DNA of 64,000 nucleotides from Niebla homalea (taxonomy: Eukaryota; Ascomycota; Lecanoromycetes; Lecanorales; Ramalinaceae), in assembly GCA_019925105.1 (NCBI GenBank), contig JAHGAU010000006.1, positions 1,612,001 to 1,676,000 on the forward strand, read 5' to 3'. Shown in pieces: positions 56,532 through 64,000 of the stretch; the stretch's first letter is position 1; the number at the start of each line of letters is the position of its first letter. Made by a program: the position numbers and the translations under genes. A model generated the notes under the pieces. It ran no database searches and was not told the DNA's origin. It was given only the letters and a program-made list of their open reading frames with translations.

Positions 56532-59500
56532 TCACATTTTCATCGTCTTCAGAAAACCTCCCAAATCGAACTCCTCTTCGTACCCTTTCTCGTCCCAGAG
56601 CTCACCGAGATCATCGAGCCAACCCTTCTTGCCCTTCTCTTTAACCTGCCCTGTCGTCGCGTCCACCATCTCTTCCTCCCTGCCTTGCTTCTCTTTGTCT
56701 ACAACATTGTTCGAGGGAGGTGGTGGGAGTGCGGCTGCGGATGAAGGGTCAGATGTAGATATGTTGAAGAGATCAAGGATCTGATCAGTCTCCATAGTGG
56801 CGAGTCCAGCATTCTGCTGATTAACGACCGTCGAAGCAACATCGATCTTGAAGCGCTGAAGACTGTAGGTAAATGTGTCAGCAGTCGTTCTCATAGGATG
56901 AATTGGCATAGGCGACGAGCTTACTTCAAAATTTTCTCTTCTAATGTCCCCCGCGTCACCAGTCGATAGACATTGACCACCTTTTTCTGTCCAATGCGAT
57001 GCGCTCTATCCATGGCCTGCATATCTTTCTGGGGATTCCAATCGTGTTCAACGAAGATGACAGTGTCAGCTCCTGTCAGATTAAGCCCCAGGCCACCCAC
57101 AGAGGTCGTCAAGAGTAAGCAATCATAGCTGGGGTCGGTATTAAATTGATTGACAATGCTCTGGCGCTTGTTGGCTTCGACGCTACCATCTAGACGGAGG
57201 TACTGCACGCTCGGCAGTAGATCACGCAAGACGCTGTTGGCAACAATGTCGAGCATCTCCTTCATCTGACAAAAGATCAATGCGCGATGTGGTGAGACAT
57301 ATGTATTGTTCGTGGAAGGATCAGTACCAATACCACAATCGACGAGAAGGTCACGGAGCGCGGAGAGTTTTGGAGCATTGGAAACATCCTTGAGTGAGGT
57401 ATGTTTCTTAGCCAGGGCGCCTTGAATGCTAGAATACTGAGGGTGAGTCTCCTTGACGACAAGCGAAGGTGAATTGCACAACTTGCGCATATATTGCAGG
57501 GCTTGAAAGATGTGCTGCTTCGCTTCCTTGGAGTCGCTGCCAGCTTCAGCAGTGATTGTCTTACGCTCCTTCTTGGCAAAGTCCTCAAACAGCTGCTTTT
57601 GAAGGTCTGATAAGTCGCAGTAGTAATTTTGGATGATCTTGGGTGGAAGATCAGCCAGAACTTCTTCCTTGAGACGGCGAAGAAGGAACGGTAAGACCTG
57701 TTTATGTAAGGCTTCGATAGCGAGCGCGCCGGCCTCTTGTTCCTTTGACGAGGATTTGGCGTATCGACTTGCAGCGATGGGCTTTGCGAACCGATCCAGG
57801 AAGACTTTCTCTGTGCCTAAGAAGCCGGGCATGAGAAAGTCAAATAGTGACCAAAGCTCAAGGACGTTGTTCTGAATCGGGGTACCAGAAAGTATAAGTC
57901 TATGAACGCTTTTGATCCTCTTCACAGCCATTGAGGTTTTGGCTTTGGGATTCTTGATGAGGTGACCCTCGTCCAATACACAATAGTTCCACTCCATGGG
58001 GGCAAGTAAATCGATCTCATTCCGACAGATGTCATATGAAGTGACAACAATGTCAGTTTTGCCGAGCCTACTTCTCAGATGAGCCCTATCTTGTGAGGAC
58101 CCTACATAAGCCAGGCAGGACAGGAACGGCGCGAACTGTAAGACTTCTTGCTGCCAATGCCCTGAGAGCGTTGGTGGGCAGACAATGAGCGAAGGAAGTC
58201 GACGGGCGTCTGAAGCTTGGGTCTTTGCATACTCCTCTGCTCTTATATGATGGTCGCTGGCAACGATGCAGATTGTTTGTAGAGTCTTGCCCAGACCCAT
58301 ATCATCACAAAGTACTCCGTGCAGGTGGTAACGATTAAGGAACGCGAGCCAATTGACGCCCTCTTGTTGGTAGGATCGCAATTCTGCTTTGATCGCCACT
58401 GGTACTTCAAAAGGCTCAACTTTCTTGAAGTCGAGCATCTGCGATATGAATTTGCGCTCACGATCACGACCTTTGAGTAGATTCTCCGAAAACCCAGGCG
58501 GATCTGGGATGCCAGCTTCAAGAGGGACAAGCTTGACTAAGGTGGCAAAAGTAGTTGTGGCTATTAGTCGAATGTCGTTGTCGGAATCGCTCATACGACC
58601 CAGCACAGGCACCAGTAGAAAGATGACATATGGTAGGATGTTATCCTCCATGACGTGAATCAAATGATAGACCACCTCGATGACGCCTTGACGAAAATGT
58701 AGGTTGTCTGAACTGGCGTACGGAAGAACCTGCTCAACGAGCATAGTCATTCCCTCAATCTTCAAGATGCTACAGATCGTTGCAAAGCACTTTGCCGCGG
58801 CATATCGAAAGACCGATAAGTCATGCCTCAAAGCCTTCACGATGAGTGGCATCATGCTGATGATGAATGGTCTCAATTGCTCATGCAAACTGGGAACGAG
58901 AGCACGAAGAACCGAAAGCGCATCCACAACATCCTGTCCGACGTTCTTCCGCTCATCAATATCCATAGAGTCCCCATCGCCAAGCACTCGATACAGAGGA
59001 TCAGCAATCTTGGACTTGAGCACAGGAGCTTTGGTGAATAAATCCTGGCCAAACAGGTTAGAAAGCTGATCTAGCGCTTCTTTTGTTCCCCGTCGAGTTA
59101 TGCGTGCGGCTCTGGCCTCTTTCTCGTAGAGCTCGGTACTAGCATAGTCCTTACGATCTTCCTCCTTGTGAAGCGATAAGATGACGTCTGTTCTCGACGA
59201 ATTGACATCGTACTCAGGCGTTTCAGATGTGTCCATGCAATAGAAGCTTGTGAGATTACTTGTAATCTTGTCAGCAGGGCCGCGCTTTTGTGCTGTAGCG
59301 TAATATTCCAAAAGAGAGGCAATCGAGCAAGCTGAGCGCTTTTGAAGATCCACGTTCTGTTCCATCTTAATACTGTCCATGATGCTTTTTATGAGAATGC
59401 TCGGCTTTCTTGGGATCTCTCCAATCACGACAATGGCGCCCGCAACGGCAGCCTTGATTCGCATGTCCCTTTCCGCTTTGACCTCTTTAGCCTCCTCAAT

Positions 59501-62451
59501 CGCTTCTTTTGCAGCCACCTGCGCATCGCCAAGTAGCTTGGTTGAGAGCATCCTATTCGCGGGCGTGAGGCTCTTTTTCAGACGGTCAAAATCTGTTGAT
59601 ATCAACGACTCTGCGTTAGCGATTGAGAAAGCGGTGGGCCCTGCCCCCACATCTCCTTGGACAACGACGGCCAAAGCGGGTAGTTTTGCCGGCTGTACAT
59701 GACCATTATCCCGGAACGCGTTCAGAAGATTCTGACACTGGCTCCGCACAATCTTCAGGTAGGGAAGTATGTCAGCATAATTTTCGGGGCGATCAGTTTC
59801 GAGGATGTCAGATAGGTATAGGAGCATATCGGGAGTGGTGTCTAGATTCGGCGCTGAGGCTCGAGCGTATTCTTCGAGCAAGAAACCGGCGCTCATTTGC
59901 GTCGATGAGTAAGGAGATTTGAGACCCTTGATCAGTCCGCTGAAGAGACCGTATCGGTCTTCACTGGCGGCATAACGCGAGAGTAGACCCCCCAAAGCTT
60001 TGGCGGCGCAGATTCGAGAGCGAATGAGTGTTTCGGAGCTGACGAGATCTACTTCCCCTGAAATCATATGACCATCCACGTTATGGGAGGCTGACGCGAT
60101 CTCCTCATCCTTCCTGTCGGATCTCTTCCTCTTCTTGACAAGAGGCTCACCGTTTGTCTTTTGCGATTCAGATGGCGGAGGTGGACCATACAGTTGACCA
60201 GAAGGTTTCATTAGTCGATATAATTCCATGGGTAATGGATTTCGAGACGTGCCGATTGGATGTAGAACCAGAGCTAGCATATCTTCTCCGTACTGCGTTA
60301 ATGCTTCGTCCAAGCTACTACCACTCGACGCAAGGCTGTTGACTAAAGTTTCGAAAACGTCCAAAGACATTTTCAGATTGAGGTCGTTTCGCTCGACGAG
60401 CAAGTTCTGATAGACAAGTCGCAGGATGCGTCCGCTTGCCCAGCCACTTGTCACGTCGCTCTTGATGTGAAGAAAAGTTTGCAAAGCACGAAGGACTGCC
60501 AGTCGGACTGTCGTGATCGTATGTCTCAGGAATGGATATAGTCGTGGGACCAGTTGTGCAAAAGACTGTTCTTCATCTTCCATTGCATTTTGTTGCATTG
60601 CGTCAAGCACTTCCGGAAAGCTGCAAAGCTTGGCCAAAAGATCCATCACGAAACCCGTACTAGCACTCAGATCATCACGCAGGTCTGACAAGCAACCCCA
60701 AACGATGTGGACGAGGTTTGGGAGAGCATGAGGACGAAGGTCCACGAATTGTTTAGCAATCGGCGTCAACGTTGCGGCGCTGACAGCCCGGACATCATCA
60801 TCGTAATCTGCAAGCCCCTTCATGACAGCTTCAACGACTCCATCCATGAGTTCGCTCTCTCGGTCAAGGAGATCGCTGCGGACAGCAACAAGATACCGCA
60901 GGCCGGTCATACCACCATGACACACTTCCCAAATTCGACTCGGGACAGCCAGATCGGTCTGCATTACCATGCGGTACAGCACCGTGTAAATGGACCTCAC
61001 CTTGAGAGGGGTAAGATGCACCATGAGAGCTCCCAGGGTTTGACCAATGGTTTCTCTGATAGGCGCGACGACATTGTCCGAGATGTAGTCACCAAATCGA
61101 TCCAGAATGAGGACGCAGCATAAGCGACAGGCTAGATCGTCCGCCCATGCAGAATTCAGGTCATCATTCTCATGCTTCCGTTTTCCGGACTCGCGCCCAG
61201 CACCTGCACCGTGAACGCGGACAACTTCCCGCAGACCCATTGCCGCACCATGTCGAATCTCCCAAGCGGGATCCAGTAGATCAGTCACCATGACCTCACA
61301 AAGACGTTCAAATGGCCATTCGAGTCCCATTTCCTCTGATGCAGTCTCTATCATCGACTTGTCTGGAGCAATGTTCTTCAGACCTTTGTAATCCGCGACG
61401 ATGGTTGCAGACTCGTCAACGTTGGTCCGTTTGAGAGAGAACATATCATCTTTATCGTCTTCGTCCATTTCAGCTTTGACTCCTGACTTCATACCGAAAG
61501 GCTCCGAGGCAGGCGTACTAGGCGCGTTGACACTCGACCTGCGGCTTGCTAAGTCCACGACTCGCACCTTACTGGCATTTGACTTGGCATCCAATTTCTG
61601 CTTCCGCTTCAATTGATTCAATTGTCGTTTACTGAGACCAGCTTGATCTCCGCCTATTTGAGCATGATTTGACGGGGGTGACGTCGCGCTGAAAGCAGCC
61701 GGAGATTGTAGCTCGTCCTCTTCCAAGATCACATCCTCCGAAGCGATATGTTTGGGCATGGATGGCGGGGATCTCCTTCTGTCAGTAGATCCAGGCTTGA
61801 TGTTCATTTCCCGGATGATTCGGGAAATTTGCTCGGGTACATGCGGCCCCCGCAAGCCCAGTCGAGAGAAGGCGGAGCGTCGCTTGAACTCAAGCTGGGT
61901 GGCAGGATCTTGAGATGCGACGAGATCATCTTCTTCTCTGCTACCACTGGCGACAAGTTTGATTCCGTTCGCAATGACGGCTGATATGTCCAAGGTGTCG
62001 AGCTGTAGCAGCTGTTCATCTCGAACATCATGTGGAGTTCCATGAAGAGCTGCGTCGCCGTCAACCTTGATTTCGTCCTTGACATTGCCCTCATCGTCAG
62101 CATTGGGTTCAAAAGGGTTAGTATTCTCTACAATGCAGCCGAGCGCCTTTGCGGCGGCAGTGCGAACATCCCAGGATCGATGGCGAAGGTAGGGTACGAT
62201 GCGGGCGAGAAGGTTGAATAGCTCATCCGAGTGGGCTTTCTGCACGTCGCCGAGCTGTTGCGCAGCTGTGTTCCGAATGAGCTGGGTACTGCCTGTTTCA
62301 AGTAGCCTGAAAGGGGTCACATGAGTACGGATCAAGTCTAGTAGAGGCTTCGGACTTACTTGACTAAGCGGTCGAGTCTGCACGTGACGAAAAATCAGTC
62401 ACATCTTCCAATCAGAAGTTCATGCCAAGCTTTCGCTCACCTTGACGCCAT
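56532..62451 (-). CDS. MOT1: TATA-binding-protein-associated Snf2 ATPase Mot1/BTAF1
   Basis: A 1913-aa Swi2/Snf2 ATPase that removes TBP from DNA. Four exons: 62441-62451 (11 nt), 62360-62377 (18 nt), 56925-62306 and 56532-56862; introns of 63, 53 and 62 nt. Splicing the two micro-exons gives MASRLDRLVKLLETGSTQLIRNTAAQQLGDVQ, split here as MASR, LDRLVK and the rest, the usual Mot1 start. HEAT repeats fill ~1-1250. The ATPase domain has DDMGLGKTLQT (~1345), the Mot1-type DEGH box LDEGHLIKNPKAKTS (~1454), LSGTPIQNN, and RAHRIGQKK (~1782). The last exon begins NLQRFKIDVASTVVNQQNAGL. All motifs are intact; essential in yeast. Confidence 0.96.
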
Positions 62452-63693
62452 GCCCTAGGCTTCAGAATAATTCTCGAGGTTTGGAAAGCTTCATCCAATT
62501 GACTTGCACGTTAATAGAAGGACTCGCCTTTAAGGTTGGTTGGGTATAGCTCGAAAGCTGGTGAGATGATATGGACGCGAATGGGCGTCTTGAAAAGGAT
62601 GCAGATGCATTTTCAATAACAAGCATGCATCATCATCATCATCATTATCAGTTCATACAAGGTGGTCACTGCATCATTCACTTCTCGCTGGTGTCGCGTT
62701 CAAGCTTTGGTCACGATAATAATGGTGAATGATTCCGTAGGGCTGAGAAACGGGCAACCAGTTGAGATTTGGGAATTTTGGGGTTTGGGGGGTCTCGGGG
62801 TCAAGCCATGGTTTTATTTATGCGCGCTGTGTTCTGGCCTCTCCGCGAATCCCTGTCACGCTAACGGCAGCTAGTGCGGGACAAATGCTGCCACTTTGTG
62901 GATTTGCATGATTTGTGGCCCAGAAAGGAGATGACTGTGACAGCCCTAAGCCTTGGAGCGAGCATGGTGTTGCAAAGGATCGAGCATATTCAATACCATC
63001 CTGCTCCATGTCCTTTGTCTCAGGCCAGAGATGAGTGTCGTCGAGTGCTGGCCATCAGTTTGTTCCGCTTTCCGAGTTCGGAAGGCGCTGTTTCATTGAT
63101 GGGTGGCCTCGTCACTACCATCATTCAACTACTTTTGGATCGACATTGTGTATGGAGCGCAAGGCGGCCAATCAGCTGATGAGTCACGGCAACGATGAGA
63201 GATATCTTGTAGGACTTACAATGATTTTTCTGACAGATGGGGGCCACACGTTTCCTGGATGCTGCTCAGTGGCGTCATAGAATATTTTGTGATTTGGGCA
63301 AGTCAGAATGAGGACCAGCCAAAATCGAAAACCTAGAGTCTTAGAGATCTTCTGGTACCTGGACTGATATCCGGACAGCAACTTTCTAGATAGACACTTC
63401 CGTAAAAGCCCCAGATACCTCTAGAATGATGTATCTGTTCCGTGCGCTGCCTGGCGATACAACAGATCCAAAGCGGCTAGCGCGAGATGGCATCCTTGCG
63501 CCCTCCGCTTCAACACAGCCCAAATGTTTGAACTTCGAAGCTCCATCCGCACCCGCCTTTCGCCAGATCGCCTCAGGCGTAACGAAGATGACCACAGAAA
63601 CAATGTAGGAAGAGCCTCGCGAGTAGTGGAAGTCTGATGCTTCTCTCTGCGCTTATGCTCTTCACAAGGCTGGTCATCGCCTGAACCCTCAGA
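62452..63693. other. divergent intergenic region
   Basis: About 1.24 kb between MOT1 (-) and the kinase gene (+). There is a short (CAT)n run at about 62627-62645. No RNA gene or repeat family member recognised. Confidence 0.4.
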
Positions 63694-64000
63694 ATGGCCG
63701 CCGCTTTCCAAAGCCCGGCTTTCCCTTCCTCTTTCGCTGCGCCAGGAGCATCCATTACTGCTGCGTCCGCGCCTAGTGGGACCTTTGTGCCTGGCACCAA
63801 GGTACAGGTTGGGGCCCATCGAGTTATAATCGAGAAGTACCTGTCAGAAGGAGGCTTTGCCCATGTATACGTCGTCCGGCTCCCGAGGCCTATCAACGGG
63901 GAGGAAACAGCTGTCCTCAAGCGCGTGGCAGTCCCTGATAAAGAGACTCTGGCTACAATGCGGAACGAGGTAGAAACAATGAAGAAATTGAGAGGGCGCC
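63694..64000 (+). CDS. Ark1/Prk1-type (NAK family) protein kinase, 5' end only
   Basis: The first 102 codons of a Ser/Thr kinase, cut by the window edge. A Ser/Ala/Pro-rich leader (MAAAFQSPAFPSSFAAPGAS) is followed by GAHRVIIEKYLSEGGFAHVY, the distinctive glycine loop of the Ark1/Prk1/Akl1 group, then AVLKRVAVPDKETLATMRNE with the VAIK-type lysine, and VETMKKLRG. These kinases phosphorylate Sla1/Pan1-class endocytic adaptors and regulate cortical actin in yeast. The catalytic loop lies outside the window. No in-frame upstream ATG competes closely. Confidence 0.88.
   Translation, partial: MAAAFQSPAFPSSFAAPGASITAASAPSGTFVPGTKVQVGAHRVIIEKYLSEGGFAHVYVVRLPRPINGEETAVLKRVAVPDKETLATMRNEVETMKKLRGR

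Noticed and set aside
1..64000. CRISPR arrays, operons, Shine-Dalgarno sites, riboswitches
   Set aside because: The gene structures are those of a nuclear fungal genome, and no regularly spaced repeat array or bacterial-type element was seen.

Overview
The window is nuclear DNA of a filamentous ascomycete (Pezizomycotina). Genes have one to six short introns of about 47-140 nt with GT..AG ends and CTRAY-like branch sites. The conserved proteins (RPS3, MOT1, branchpoint-bridging protein, complex I 15 kDa subunit, GtaA-type glutaminase, Zn2Cys6 factor) read as Pezizomycotina. I cannot fix the class from sequence alone; Dothideomycetes is a guess. Coding intervals come from conserved-frame continuity plus splice signals; exon lengths sum to whole codons in every intact model.

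Layout. 0-7.5 kb: 5' end of a D-galactonate-dehydratase-type enzyme (-), a GID4/Vid24-domain protein (+), RPS3 (-) divergent from a myotubularin phosphatase (+). 7.5-9.2 kb: non-coding, with a ~312-bp tandem duplication. 9.2-14.4 kb: an accessory divergent pair, a C2H2 protein ending in a Tup1-like WD40 propeller (-) and a fungus-specific 578-aa protein (+). 14.7-30.1 kb: gene-dense: nucleoside hydrolase with a single-base frameshift, Pin4-type parvulin, F-box-like protein, a protein resembling a bacterial/phage family, secreted glutaminase, disordered basic protein, branchpoint-bridging protein, Zn2Cys6 transcription factor. 30.1-52.3 kb: gene-poor region with four paralogous two-exon genes of a family I do not recognise, three tRNA-like Pol III-type units, a Ty1/copia gag relic and decayed repeats. 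52.3-64 kb: GH5 endoglucanase, complex I 15 kDa subunit, MOT1, and the 5' end of an Ark/Prk-type kinase.

The most unusual content is 33.5-50.5 kb. The four paralogs (403, 204, 413 and 358 aa) share a phase-1 intron, a basic first exon, an RRQDRRW-like motif and, about 80 residues later, a (D)WWG motif. The three longer ones carry an acidic C-terminal region. Three of them sit head-to-head with a tRNA-like unit that has A-box, B-box 215-250 bp away and a T-run, and the same three share a TAGCACCACT motif 235-285 bp upstream of the ATG (degenerate in the fourth). This looks like a repeatedly duplicated module of structured RNA plus protein gene. The second highlight is the C2H2-Tup1 fusion.
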